Assembly (NCBI RefSeq): GCF_016097555.1
Contig: NC_054706.1
Coordinates: forward strand, 53,532,509 to 53,596,508
Length of the DNA stretch: 64,000 nt
Direction: 5' to 3'
DNA from: Gigantopelta aegis
Taxonomy: Eukaryota; Mollusca; Gastropoda; Neomphalida; Peltospiridae
Position numbers and translations under genes: made by a program. Below the pieces are notes generated by a model that saw only the letters and a list, made by a program, of their open reading frames with translations, was not told the DNA's origin and ran no database searches. Below are positions 1-10,327 of the stretch, one piece after another. Numbering within the stretch: position 1 is the stretch's first letter; each line of letters begins with the position of its first letter.

Positions 1-406
1 GGTCAAATAACCTTTGAATCATGCCCCCGGACCCCCCCCCCCCCCAAATAACTCGCGCCTTTTGGCGCTCGTTCAATTGCATAACCCTCCCCCCCCCCCC
101 CCCCCCCCAATAATGTCCACCATACTACGGGCCTGAAGAATAATCACATCAAAAGGAGTTTGTGCCCGGGAGAGACGTGTCCCACAAATTTTGGACAAGA
201 TTAAAAATTTATATTTTGTAGATCATTTGATTGTATTGTAAACGAATTACACTTTATTATTTAATCACTAATGTTAGATTACCGGATGATACAAATAAAC
301 TAACACCACCCACCCACCACCCACCCCAATTATATTATTATTTTTTTAAAAAGGTGAAGATCACAAACTAATCAAATTATTACGGAATTAATTCATGATA
401 TCGGCC
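1..406. other. AT-rich flank with long poly-C runs
   Basis: No gene is visible. Poly-C runs lie near positions 33-45 and 90-108, and a CACCCACC-rich stretch near 305-325. The rest is AT-rich and unstructured. Homopolymer lengths of this kind are prone to sequencing error. Confidence 0.6.
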
Positions 407-419
407 TCCCTAACAGCTG

Positions 420-732
420 GGGCGGTAACGTAGCCCAGTGGTAAAGCACTCGCTTGATGCGCGGTCGGTGTGGGATCGATCCCCGTCGGTGGGCCCATTG
501 GGCTATTTCTCGTTCCAGCCAGTGCACCACGACTGATATATCAAAGGCCGTGGTATGTACTACCCTGTCTGTGGGATGGTGCATATAAAAGATCCCTTGC
601 TGCTAATCGAAAAGAGTAGCCCATGAAGTGGCGACAGCAGGTTTCCTCGTCCTTAAGCATATGTCTGACGCCATATAACCGTCAATAAAATGTGTTGAGT
701 GCGTCGTTAAATAAAACATTTCTTTCTTTCTT
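420..732 (+). repeat. tRNA-derived SINE, head A / tail 1, full length
   Basis: A tRNA-like head carries an A box (TAGCCCAGTGGTAAAGC) and a B-box-like GGGATCGATCC. A conserved core follows (CATATAAAAGATCCCTTGCT), then a 3' tail GTCGTTAAATAAAACATTTC ending in a TTTC microsatellite. A perfect 13-bp target duplication TCCCTAACAGCTG lies at 407-419 and 733-745, so the copy is intact and fairly young. It is the best reference copy in the window for the family that recurs on both strands. Confidence 0.93.
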
Positions 733-1077
733 TCCCTAACAGCTGTACATGCATATATCATGCAGATACCATGCATTGACAAAATTATGCATTAGTTCGC
801 TGATTAATTGAATTGTTTTATCAATAATTTATAGAATTTGGAAGAAAAAATTGTTGCTTATTTTTACCATCCGGTAATGGAGCACCTTGTTTGTACTATA
901 TACCTAAATTAATGTACATTTGATTCGGTAACATCAAGCATGGTTGAGCTATGTAGTCTTATTTTTAAATATCAAATACATAGAGAATACTACATGATTG
1001 GCTGTTAGATACAATGCTGATTTTTGTTCGAATTAAACGAAATGCCTGAATCCAAACAGTTATATGGGGTTGCAAAC

Positions 1078-1989
1078 TAAGGAAATAATTATTTAACGAC
1101 ACACTCAACACATTTTATTTACGGTTATATTGCGTCAGACATATGGTTAAGGACCACACAGATATATATATAGAGAAAACCCGCTGTCGCCACTTCATGG
1201 GCTACTCTTTTCGAGTAGCAGCAAGGAATCTTTTATATGCACCATCCCACAGACAGGGTAGTACATACCACAGCCTTTGATATACCAGTTGTGGTGCACT
1301 GGCTGGAGCAAGAAATAGCGCAATGGGCCTACTGACGGGGATCGATCCCAAATCTAAGCATTTGTCAGCAACTCGAAAACATTTATTTGGACAAAGAAAT
1401 GTGATGGAATCATTTCGATTCCATCCAGAACTTTTATTGCAGTTTTTACGTGATACTGACTTGTATGCTAAATTTTAATATATATCTGTGATATTTGTAT
1501 TTTTACACAGTTCTTTACACTGTGTTTTTATTTAACTGTTGAATTTTTATATTGATGTTGATCATCACTTTAGATTTGCGTTTATCATAGTTTGATACCC
1601 AATAGCCGATGCATTTTTCGTGCTGGGGTGTCGTTAAACATTCATCCATTCATTAATTCATTCGATCCCAAACCGACCGCGCATCAAGCGAGCGCTTTAC
1701 CTGGGCTGCGTCTCTCTCCCTTACAGTTATATGGCGTCAGACATATGGTTAAGGACCACACAGATATTGAGAGAAGAAACCCGCTGTCGTCACTTCATGA
1801 TTAGCAGCAAGGGATCTTTTATATGCACCATCCCACAAATAGGATAGTACATACCACAGCCTTTGTTACACCAGTTGTGGAGCACTGGCTGGAACGAGAA
1901 ATAGCCCAATGGGGGCCACCGATGGGGATTGATCCTAAACCGACCGCGCATCAAGCGAGCGCTTTACCACTGGGCTACGTCCCGCCTCT
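1078..1989 (-). repeat. Dimeric SINE (two head-A units), split by a LINE fragment
   Basis: Two SINE units in minus orientation lie in tandem. The first (1078-1352 plus 1673-1720) has a tail and a head. The second (about 1721-1989) starts inside the core at ATGGCGTCAGACATATGG and has a head but no tail. The pair is bounded by the 11-bp duplication GGGTTGCAAAC at 1067-1077 and 1990-2000, which suggests that the dimer inserted as one unit or formed in place by recombination. A LINE end interrupts the first unit. Confidence 0.8.
1353..1661 (+). mobile_element. 5'-truncated LINE 3' end nested in a SINE
   Basis: The insert is bounded by the target duplication TCGATCCCAAA (1342-1352 and 1662-1672), which is itself SINE sequence. 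It opens with about 40 codons in frame on the plus strand ending LLLQFLRDTDLYAKF then stop, resembling the C-terminus of a non-LTR reverse transcriptase ORF2. About 180 bp of 3' UTR follow, and the end is GGGGTGTCGTTAAACATTCA with a CATTCATT-type repeat. The extreme 5' truncation fits target-primed reverse transcription. The clade is not assigned. Confidence 0.8.
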
Positions 1990-2202
1990 GGGTTGCAAAC
2001 GAATAACTATTGTCATTAAAATGATGGAAATGCATGGCAAAAAGGTTTTAGGCCAGCTCATTTTTATCGAATGCCTGCATCATTTTTGCCCGAATTCAAA
2101 GATTTGCTCCAACAGTGGGTTGGGTAGGGACACTTGCACCTCCAGTCGTGTGACCTTAAATTGCAGTAATCACACGTTTGTGTTTTTAGTATGATACAAA
2201 AA

Positions 2203-3480
2203 TTATCGAATGTTTTCACCAACAGGTGTGTAAGAAACAGAAAATACTACATGAATGGCCGTTCGATACATTGATCTTACGAGTTGTTATAAAACATATC
2301 TTTTCAAACGAGTTGTAGGATAAATGGTATCTAACGGCCACTCATGTGGTATTCTATTTCTAACATATCATTAAAAAAAAAACAGTTTTAAAATAAATTT
2401 AAACACCTTTCTCAACTAAAAACTATTTACGATCCTAGCGCTTCTAGTTAACTTCTTCTTTTTTTCATTGGGTGATATGGTAGTGGCGACCTGATCATCA
2501 CCTAGTAGAAGCCGGTTGTATGTCTTTGTAGAGAATAATACATCACCTAATAGAAGCAGGTTGTATGTCTTTGTAAAGAATAATACATCACCTACGAGAA
2601 GCCGGTTGTATGTCTTTGTAGAGAATAATACATCACCTAGGAGAAGCCGGTTGTATGTCTTTGTAGAGAATAATACATCACCTAGGAGAAGCCGGTTGTA
2701 TGTCTTTGTAGAGAATAATACATCACCTACGAGAAGCCGGTTGTATGTCTTTGTAGAGAATAATACATCACCTACGAGAAGCCGGTTGTATGTCTTTGTA
2801 GAGAATAATACATCACCTACGAGAAGCCGGTTGTATGTCTTTGTAGAGAATAATACATCACCTACGAGAAGCCGGTTGTATGTCTTTGTAGAGAATAATA
2901 CATCACCTACGAGAAGCCGGTTGTATGTCTTTGTAGAGAATAATACATCACCTACGAGAAGCCGGTTGTATGTCTTTGTAGAGAATAATACATCACCTAC
3001 GAGAAGCCGGTTGTATGTCTTTATCTCACGAATTGTTTTAAAATGTATCTAATGAGCAAAAGCGAGTTTGGTACGTTTTTAAACGAGTACATATCCTCAA
3101 AAACCAGGTTTTAAGCACATTTTAACTCTTTTTTTTCAACTAAAAGATATTTACAACCCTTTGCACTTGTAGCGGACTTACGCGTCACAGACACATGATT
3201 GTCAGGTTAACCATAAAGCACAATGTAATCGACTTCTATCGTGTTGTTTTTCATTGGATATATGACATTGGTGACCTGGTCATCACCTAGGAGCAGCCAG
3301 TCGTATGTCTTGAAATTGTCAACACACGTACGTGCGTAAACAGGGTATGTGTTATCATAAATAACGCATGGTGTTCTCACCAACGGGTGTGTAAGAAAAA
3401 TGGTTATCACACGTATGTCTTAACAGTGACAGTTATCAAAAATAACGAATAATGTTCTCACCAACGGGTATGTAAGAAAA
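2203..3480. repeat. Composite repeat element with hairpin module and internal minisatellite
   Basis: At 2245-2350 two arms of about 50 bp form an inverted repeat (ACTACATGAATGGCCGTT against AACGGCCACTCATGTGG). A 45-bp minisatellite follows, then modules containing GACCTGGTCATCACCTAGG and CACCAACGGGTGTGTAAG that recur at 3271-3475. The same modules occur in shortened form at 40436-40612. The architecture (conserved flanks around a variable tandem core) resembles bivalve 'pearl'/Helitron-like non-autonomous elements. That assignment is inference. Confidence 0.55.
2488..3021 (+). repeat. 45-bp minisatellite, about 12 units
   Basis: The landmark GAAGCCGGTTGTATGTC recurs every 45 bp from 2508 to 3003, twelve times, with few substitutions (one unit has CAGG for CCGG, early units have CTAGGAG for CTACGAG). 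The period is a multiple of three, so it stays open as a 15-residue repeat (YVFVENNTSPTRSRL). Open frames are expected from such a period and there is no other sign of coding. Confidence 0.95.
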
Positions 3481-3643
3481 TTGTTTTCTATGAATCAGTA
3501 TAAAACTATTCCAATTTTATTTGTTTGAATCAAATTAATGTTACATAATGTTAGTGCATGTTGCATTGGAAAGCCTAACCGCCGAACATTGCGCCAAGCG
3601 GAAGAGGGAGGGGTTTCATTGTGAACCATCAAAACATGTGGGT

Positions 3644-3668
3644 GGGGGGGGGGGGGGGGGGGGGGGGG
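3644..3668 (+). repeat. Poly-G run
   Basis: About 25 consecutive G. Its length is likely unreliable in any assembly. Confidence 0.85.
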
Positions 3669-3847
3669 ACTTTTCAACTTTATATCATATCAATTAGTCA
3701 TTATCTAGTAGTTACTGGAAGATAAATGTTCAAATGTCCACTTTACCTAGTTAAAGTTTGTTTTTGTTTCAAATTTCTTACTCTCTTTATTATTAGTTGG
3801 CATGTTGTAAATTTTATCCTTACATGAATGAAAGTTAAAAAAAAAAA

Positions 3848-4153
3848 GTGTTTTGTTTAAAGACACCACTAGAGCACATTGATTAGTTAATAATCGGCTA
3901 TTGGATGTCAAACATTTGGTGATTCTGATTCGTAATCAGAGGAAATCCACTACATTTTTCCTAATGCAGAAAGGGATCTTTTATATGCACTTTCCCACAG
4001 ACAGGAAAGCACATACCACGGCCTTTGTCCAGTTGTGGTGCACTGGTTGGAACAAGAAAAAACCCAATCAGCTGAATGATTCCACTGAGGTGGTTCGATC
4101 CTGCTACGCAAGCATCTCAAGCGAGTACTCGACTGACAGCTAATTCCCGCCCC
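3848..4153 (-). repeat. tRNA-derived SINE, head C / tail 2
   Basis: Minus orientation. The tail is TTGTTTAAAGACACCACTAG, from a different 3' family (tail 2: GTGTCGTTAAACAAAACAAA in the sense strand). The core keeps GATCTTTTATATGCAC and CACGGCCTTTG. The head differs from head A: in the sense strand it reads TCGAGTACTCGCTTGAGATG, then GGATCGAACCACC as B box. It matches the copy at 55602-55895. Confidence 0.85.
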
Positions 4154-4532
4154 TCTTTACCGTGCTACTTTAGTGTTTTGCATCATCAATTCTGCCGGCA
4201 ACGGACACTGAATTATTACTGTATATAGTTCTACACTACTTTTATTAGCTGTTAGGCGCGGATCCAGTGGGAGGATGCTGGAGGTGTGCATTTCAATGGC
4301 ATTTCTATATTTTATATTATAAGTTACGAAAAATGCCGAAGCCATTACCATTGACGTGACGTCAACAATGCTTTGACGTTTTAGTATGCTTATTGATGTC
4401 GAAGAGATACTACACACATTCGTCTGAACATTGTTTAACTTCAGAAAATGTGGGAAAAGATCACTGTTTGTCATTTATAGTCATATTTATTTTAAATTTG
4501 TAAAAATATAAAATATCTGTGCATACCTAATG

Positions 4533-4842
4533 GAAGACGAAAGGAAGAAATGTTTTATTTAACAACGCACTCAACACATTTTATTTACGGTTATATGACA
4601 TCAAACAAATGGTTAAGAACCACACAGATTTCGAGAGGAAACCCGCTGTCGCCACTTCAGTGGCTACTCTTTTAGATTAGCAGCAAGGGATCTTTTATAT
4701 GCACGATCCCACATACAGGGTAGTACATACCACAGCCTTTGATATACCTGTCGTGGTGCACTGGGCCCACTGACGGGGATCGATCCCAAACCGACCACGG
4801 ATCAAGCGAGCGCTGTACCTCTGGGCTACGCCTCGCCCCTAC
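4533..4842 (-). repeat. tRNA-derived SINE, head A / tail 1
   Basis: Full-length minus-orientation copy with target duplication TACCTAATG at 4524-4532 and 4843-4851. The tail GAAATGTTTTATTTAACAAC is at the left, the head GGGCTACGCCTCGCCCC at the right. A short internal deletion removes the segment between the core and the head (GCACTGGGCCCACTGACG). Confidence 0.92.
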
Positions 4843-4851
4843 TACCTAATG

Positions 4852-6011
4852 ATGACATCCAACTACAGTGCTGTTCTGGTCCAATATTTCCTGCAAATGT
4901 TGGATGGATGTATCAAGAGATAAGTGGCAACAGGTTGATTGATTGTTTACCTGTTTCTTTATAAGGACTGATGAAGTGGAAAGTGTGGGGTAGGGGGTGC
5001 ACAGGGATTGGCATAGCCAGCATTTTATATTGTGGTGGGACACCCACATTGGTGAAAAAAGAGAGAGGCAGACATACGCCAGTACATATTAATAAAGAAT
5101 AGAAGAAATGTTCACTAGGTTAATTCAGTTCAATTCAGTTTGTTGCATCAATTTAAGCATAAGAACAACTCTCCCAAAGGACTGCACACGTAGATCAAAG
5201 AGGATGTTGGAGGAGCACCTCCCACCCTTAACCCCGACCGAATTTCGGAGTGTCTTCAAAAATCCCATTTTTAGCAGATGAAAATAATGCATTTATTGTT
5301 TTTTAGTGGGAATATGTTAATTTGTTCAGCTAAATACTTCTGTGGATGATAGATACAGATAATACATTAGTTTACTTTTGAATACTGTAGCTGCTTTTTA
5401 AGCGTTGCATCCACTACCTTGAAAAATCCTGCATCTGTCCCTTCCAGTTTATAACAATATTTAAAAATTGTAAAATTACCACCCCCAGTCCCTTCTCCAT
5501 TGCCAGGTTCACAGCCTCGTTGTGACCCCTACTCGATTTCACTCTGGATTCGCCACTAATACATGTATCAGAAAGATAAAACAAATAGCACAAATTGCAT
5601 AAAATATATTTATTATTCACACATCTTTTGAAATGTAAGAAATTGTTTCCATTTAAAACAAATAACATTGGAAATATAGTGTAAATATACATGTATATAG
5701 TAAATACACCCAAGCAATAGTTGAGAACATAATAATAATAATAGTATAATATAATAATAATAAATTAATACCAAGCAATTCTTAATATAATACTTTTCAC
5801 TTCAAGGTCCTCTACTAAGGTCTGTGATAATATTGGTATCAATGGTAAATAATAAAACACTTAGTAACATACAATACATAAAGAAGAACATATACAATAT
5901 AAGTAACAGTATAGCTAGAATTAAATGCAAGTTACTGTCCACCCAACCCGCCCCCACAGAAAAATCTGAAGAAAAGAAAAACCCAACCCCAGTGGGGGCA
6001 ACTTACTTCAC
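4852..6011. other. AT-rich stretch without recognised gene
   Basis: Short open frames on both strands carry no recognisable domain or consistent splice pattern. This is where downstream exons of the minus-strand RhoGAP gene could lie, but I found none with a matching phase and a convincing sequence. Confidence 0.4.
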
Positions 6012-6197
6012 ATAATGCTAGTGTCAGACTACCAACTGCCACAACAAAGTTGGCCAACTTTCTGCTCTCATGACTTCTATGACTGTCTAGTTGCTAGTCT
6101 GAGTGCACCCGTCTTAAGTAGGGAGTAGAATAAATTACAACGCAGCTGTCATTGGCCAACTTTGTCATGACAGTTGACAGTCTGAGTCTAGCATAAG
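6012..6197. mobile_element. Short inverted-repeat element (MITE-like)
   Basis: The left end ATGCTAGTGTCAGACTACCA pairs with the right end GACAGTCTGAGTCTAGCAT. An inner pair GTTGGCCAACTTT / TTGGCCAACTTTGTC also folds. About 186 bp, non-coding. Superfamily unknown. Confidence 0.65.
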
Positions 6198-6739
6198 ATA
6201 AAATGTAAAAATATTTTAGTGAAAATAAGTAAAAGAATTAAGTGGGGGGGTTTCCCTTCAGTTCATCTCTTATCCGATATCTGCCATACAGATCAAGATA
6301 TTTATTCTTCAGAAATAAAGTTTCTACATTCTCACAAATGCTGTAGTTAATAACTATAAAGATAAAAATATTACATTAACAGGAACATATGGGCCTAAAC
6401 GGCCAGCTGAGTACATTGTTGACCCTACCTACAAGACTTGTTGTGCCGGACACCCAATTTCTAATAGGGGTCATTTTGACCAAATTGATGATTTTATCTT
6501 CCATTCATGAGGCAAGCAAGCACGGTGTTCTGTTTTGTTGACGGATAACGATCATTCTAGAACTGACTAGACTGTGTTGTAACTGACTGTTACAAGTCAA
6601 ACAATTCAAATAAATGTGCGTAATGTGGAAAATGAAGATGACAGATCGCCAGGCAACACCAGTAAATCTGTAGACTGATAACATGCTGAAAATATAAATA
6701 AATAAATAAATAAGCATTCTGAGAGTAATGCGAAACTAT

Positions 6740-6999
6740 ACATGTCCCCTTCCAGGCCCAACAAATGTTTGTATCTCCTAAGTTTAAGGGCCATAACTCT
6801 GTGAAAAGTAGGTAAATCCCCATGATAGTTAAACTTGATCTGTAACAGTACATGATAAAGCTATAAACAAAATTTCACCTCAATATCTTGAGGCATTCCA
6901 AAAATAAAGTTCGGAAATAAAAATTTTGTATCTCCTAAGTTCATGGGCCATAACTGTCAAAATAGGTAAATCGTCATTAAAGTCAAACATCATCTGTAA
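6740..6999. repeat. Dispersed mollusc-type repeat, left part
   Basis: Two imperfect units carry TTTGTATCTCCTAAGTT, GGGCCATAACT and AAATAGGTAAATC. Related sequence lies at 55430-55590. The repeat resumes after the Harbinger insertion at 8715 (TATGATAAAGCTATACAAAA) and ends in the tetranucleotide run at 8796-8853, so the transposon landed inside this repeat. Confidence 0.7.
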
Positions 7000-7319
7000 A
7001 GCCCCTATCACACTCTACTGCGATCAGCCGACAACCACTTTGCACTCCCGGACTATGAAATATTTCAACAAAGCGTAGTGACTTCGCTGAAAATTGTGAG
7101 ATCCATGACACCAGACAGCTTCAGTAGCCTACAGTACGCTCTCACTGCGACCCTATGAATTCCCAGTTTGATCATCAGTGTGCTCTCAGTGCGTCGATGT
7201 CGCTTTCACTGTGCTCTCAATATGTTTGCAACTCACTCACTGTGTGTGCGCAGCATGTATAAATAGAGCCTCCTGCAACCTGAGGGCATCAGTCTACTTT
7301 CAGCCGCTGTGTGTGCACC

Positions 7320-7508
7320 ATGCCTTTAACAACCAAGAAGTCTGCTGCCAGAGGGAAGGTTCCAGGCTGAGGTCGAGGAAGGCTGTCTCCATCACAGTCT
7401 CCACGGCTGTCCAGTCCTCCCCCATCTGAGTCTGCTCACAGCTCCCATGAGGAAGACCCTCCAGAGGAAAGCAGTGCAGCTGAGTCATCCTCTAGAGCAT
7501 CTTCATAA
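7320..7508 (+). pseudogene. Harbinger accessory ORF remnant
   Basis: Starts MPLTTKKSAARGKVPG, meets an in-frame TGA after 16 codons, then continues in the same frame as a Ser/Pro-rich acidic stretch (LSSPPPSESAHSSHEEDPP) ending in a TAA near 7508. PIF/Harbinger elements usually carry a second DNA-binding (Myb/SANT-like) ORF. The position fits, but no Myb helix is visible, so the assignment is inference. Confidence 0.4.
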
Positions 7509-7525
7509 ATCAAGGCTAATATTCA

Positions 7526-7852
7526 TTCCTCGTATTCAGCCTTGATACATGTCGTCAGGAAATCGTGCCACAAAATGCTTAAATTTCATTGGATGTGATG
7601 AGATCTGATTGCAACGAATCGCAACGCTCCTTATAGATTCCCTTGTTATTGTAAACAAAGATGGCAGCGTCAGCGTCCGGCGGTTAATTTTTGATATTGC
7701 TTTCAAGATTGTCACGTTACCGATGCTGTGATTGGTCAGCGATGTCATCGTGTAAGGGACATAATCGGTGTTACAAATTTTCTTCCAATAGAGGGCGCTA
7801 GTAGTGGATATCAGTAATCTTGACTACATGTATCAAGGCTGAATACGAGGAA
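7526..7852. mobile_element. MITE nested in the Harbinger element
   Basis: Terminal inverted repeats of about 27 bp: TTCCTCGTATTCAGCCTTGA at the left, its reverse complement at the right end. The 327-bp body is non-coding. It interrupts the transposase remnant directly at 7853. No convincing target duplication is visible. Confidence 0.8.
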
Positions 7853-8055
7853 CGACCAAGTCTGGCAAGGAGCTCATCAAACATTTCTGGTGGTACTCTC
7901 AGGAAGTTGAAGAAGGATGCAGGATCTTTGTGTCGTAGCTCAGGCATTAGGCAGTGATAGTGGCCGAATTGAACTCTTCTCCCCACGTCTAACCATGGTT
8001 GAACCCAGCATCTCCTCTCCCTTCTTCCCTCCTCCTGTGCCTGTTGTGCCTGCAT
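7853..8055 (-). pseudogene. PIF/Harbinger transposase N-terminal fragment
   Basis: About 67 residues in one frame: RRCWVQPWLDVGRRVQFGHY, then LMPELRHKDPASFFNFLRV and MFDELLARLGRS. This matches the N-terminal region of HARBI1-type transposases (a basic RRxWVRPW motif, then a helical FxNFLR...F.ELL segment). The reading is cut at 7853 by the nested MITE. No DDE catalytic core was found in the element. Confidence 0.8.
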
Positions 8056-8795
8056 ATGCGCTAGCAGCTATACAATTAACACATTCTGCCTGTCTGCGGA
8101 CATGGGGAAGAGCAGATGCACACTGATTGTGTATAGATGATGAAGCTGTATTTATACCAAAATGTGTGTAGGGGGGGCTCAGTGGAAGTGGGATCACATT
8201 GTGAACCTATTGCAAACGTCGGAACAACGTCTTGGACGTATAACGAGCATCATAATCTCAGTGGCAGCGCAGTGTGGACGTAGAATGAACGGAAACAATC
8301 CCATAAAGCGTAGCAGAAGCGCAATAAGAACGGGAGAGGCACGTATTGAGAGGCCAATAAGCGTACAGCAGTCGCAGGGGACGATTTGTGCGACCCCAAG
8401 ACGCTTCTATGCGTTGTTGCTACGTCCATGATATGCTCATGTAGTTCGCTTTGCGCTGCTGTGGTGACTGTACTGCTTCATTACACTGCTCTAGTCAAGA
8501 GTGCCGACCCGCTGCACTTGTTTTGTGCATGCATGGACAAAATAAGCGCCAAGGTTTGGCGTTCAAGGTAGCTCATGGCAACCCTCTCCCGTCCTTGACG
8601 GTTTCCAATGTGTCACCAAATCGTTCGACCTTACTGCGCTTTGCTTCACGCTTTCATACTTTTCAGGTCGCAGTGGGAGCGCCAGCATGATCACAGTAGA
8701 GTGTGACAGGGGTATAATAGTATATGATAAAGCTATACAAAAATATTTCAGCTCAATATCTCGATGTATTGTAAAAACCATCCAGAAAACTTTAT

Positions 8796-8853
8796 GTGGA
8801 TGGATGGATGGATGGATGGATGGACGGACGGACGGACAGACAGACAGACAGAC
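8796..8853 (+). repeat. Tetranucleotide microsatellite (GGAT/GGAC/AGAC)
   Basis: Successive runs of ATGG, ACGG and ACAG units close the dispersed repeat in which the Harbinger element sits. A similar ACGGACAGAC tail ends the repeat at 23265-23290. Confidence 0.9.
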
Positions 8854-8889
8854 CACATTATTTGTCTTGTAAGAATAATGACATTTCAC

Positions 8890-8958
8890 CTTCACTGTTT
8901 TGCAGGTTATCATCACAGTCCAGCGAGAAGTTGTTATTGATGTTTAAGAGTTCGATAC
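8890..8958 (-). CDS. ARHGAP32: RhoGAP gene exon 15 (tail, possibly last)
   Basis: IELLNINNNFSLDCDDNLQN, then SE. The acceptor CTTTCAG is good. The donor GAAG/GTGAAA may lead to exons not found, or reading may continue as GEMSLFLQDK to a stop about 30 bases further on. Confidence 0.65.
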
Positions 8959-10290
8959 CTGAAAGACAAAACAATTAATTTAGGAATGACTTATACTTAA
9001 AATGGTATTTCAACAATTTAAAATACATTTAAAATGTCCCACTTTTTTCTTAGTTTATAAATTTTTAATTTCAGTACAGACATCATCAAACATTTATGTT
9101 CACTTGCACAACATTTGTTAAAAATCAATGCACTTCAAAATCATGAAACATTTATTTGTTCATTCCTTTAGAAAATTAATTATCAAACCTATATTTCCAA
9201 AGGAAACCACTTCAATATACAGTGAAACCCCTTCAAACTGGACCTCCCTCCTAAAAAAAGTCCTGTTTTAAGGGGTATCCAGTTTAAGACAGGTTTTGTT
9301 CTGTACCGATATTTAAAAACGGACTGTGAAAAAAGTAGTTTTGAGGTACTTCCGGTTTACTGAGGGTCCAGTTTTAAGGGGTTTCACTGTATAAACTGAT
9401 TAACATATATTAAACAAATTAATTCTTACATGGAAAAGCACGATCTGAAATGGAGCTTTCTTTGTCAGTTTCCTCTCTGCTATTGAAACTACAAATGGAA
9501 AACTTATCAATAACACATTATTGCTTTATAATGGCTGTATCAGAAAGTAAAAAAGAAAGTTTTATTTAACGATGCACTCAACACATTTTATTTATGGTTA
9601 TATGGCATCAGACGTATGGGTAAGGACCACACAGATATTGAGAGAGGAAACCCGCTGTAGCCACTTCATGGGTTCCTCTTTTCGATTAGCAGCAAGGTAT
9701 CTTTTATATGCACCATCCCACAGACAGGGTAGTACATACCACGGCCTTTGATATACCAGTCGTGGGGCACTTTGCTTGAACAAGAAATAGCCCAATTGGC
9801 CCACTGATGGGGATTGATCCCACACCGACTGTGCATCGAGCGAGCGCTGTAACATCTGAAGGTGAAACTAAACCTAAAGATATAGCTGGGTTTTTGAGTG
9901 GTTCTTTTTCTTCCTTTCTGTCTTTAAAAGACAAAAGCCATGACATGATTGCAGGATCGCACTATTCGAATATTCTATTAGATATTGTAGATCTGTGACT
10001 GCCAGGAGCAGATCCAGGATATTGTAAAGGGGAGGGGGAGGGAAGTGTGTGTCATAAAAGTATAAAAAGGACAATATGTGTTTGTTGATGACAAATTAAC
10101 TCAGCTCCCAAAGGGAGAGATCTTTAGTGGGATTTGGGGACATGCTCCTTAGAAAATTTAAAATAAATGATACTCAAACATGTTTTGAAGGCAGTTTAGT
10201 GCTGTATATTGTGAATGATAACTTTAAAAAAAATGGCACTTCAACTGGGTTTCACAAGACCCATGTGATCGCCCTCTGGATCCACCATGG

Positions 10291-10327
<37 letters not shown>

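Larger units (their letters stand above)
7000..8714. mobile_element. PIF/Harbinger DNA transposon, degraded
   Basis: Imperfect terminal inverted repeats (AGCCCCTATCACACTCTACT at the left; GTAGAGTGTGACAGGGGTA at the right) are flanked by the 3-bp duplication TAA (6997-6999, 8715-8717), the TWA target typical of PIF/Harbinger. The inside holds two ORF remnants, convergently arranged: an accessory-like ORF on plus (7320-7508) and a transposase N-terminal fragment on minus (7853-8055), plus a nested MITE. GC content is higher than the surroundings. It is defective: most of the catalytic transposase is absent. Confidence 0.85.

Noticed and set aside
429-500. tRNA gene
   Set aside because: The A and B boxes belong to the SINE head. 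The stem pairing of a functional tRNA is not kept and the unit is bounded by a SINE target duplication.
1823-2194. Open frame of 123 residues
   Set aside because: Its first half is SINE sequence in minus orientation and the second half has no likeness to any family.
2516-3052. Open frame of 178 residues made of a 15-residue repeat
   Set aside because: The 45-bp period keeps one frame open automatically. There is no start context, splice border or family likeness, and flanking modules are repeats.
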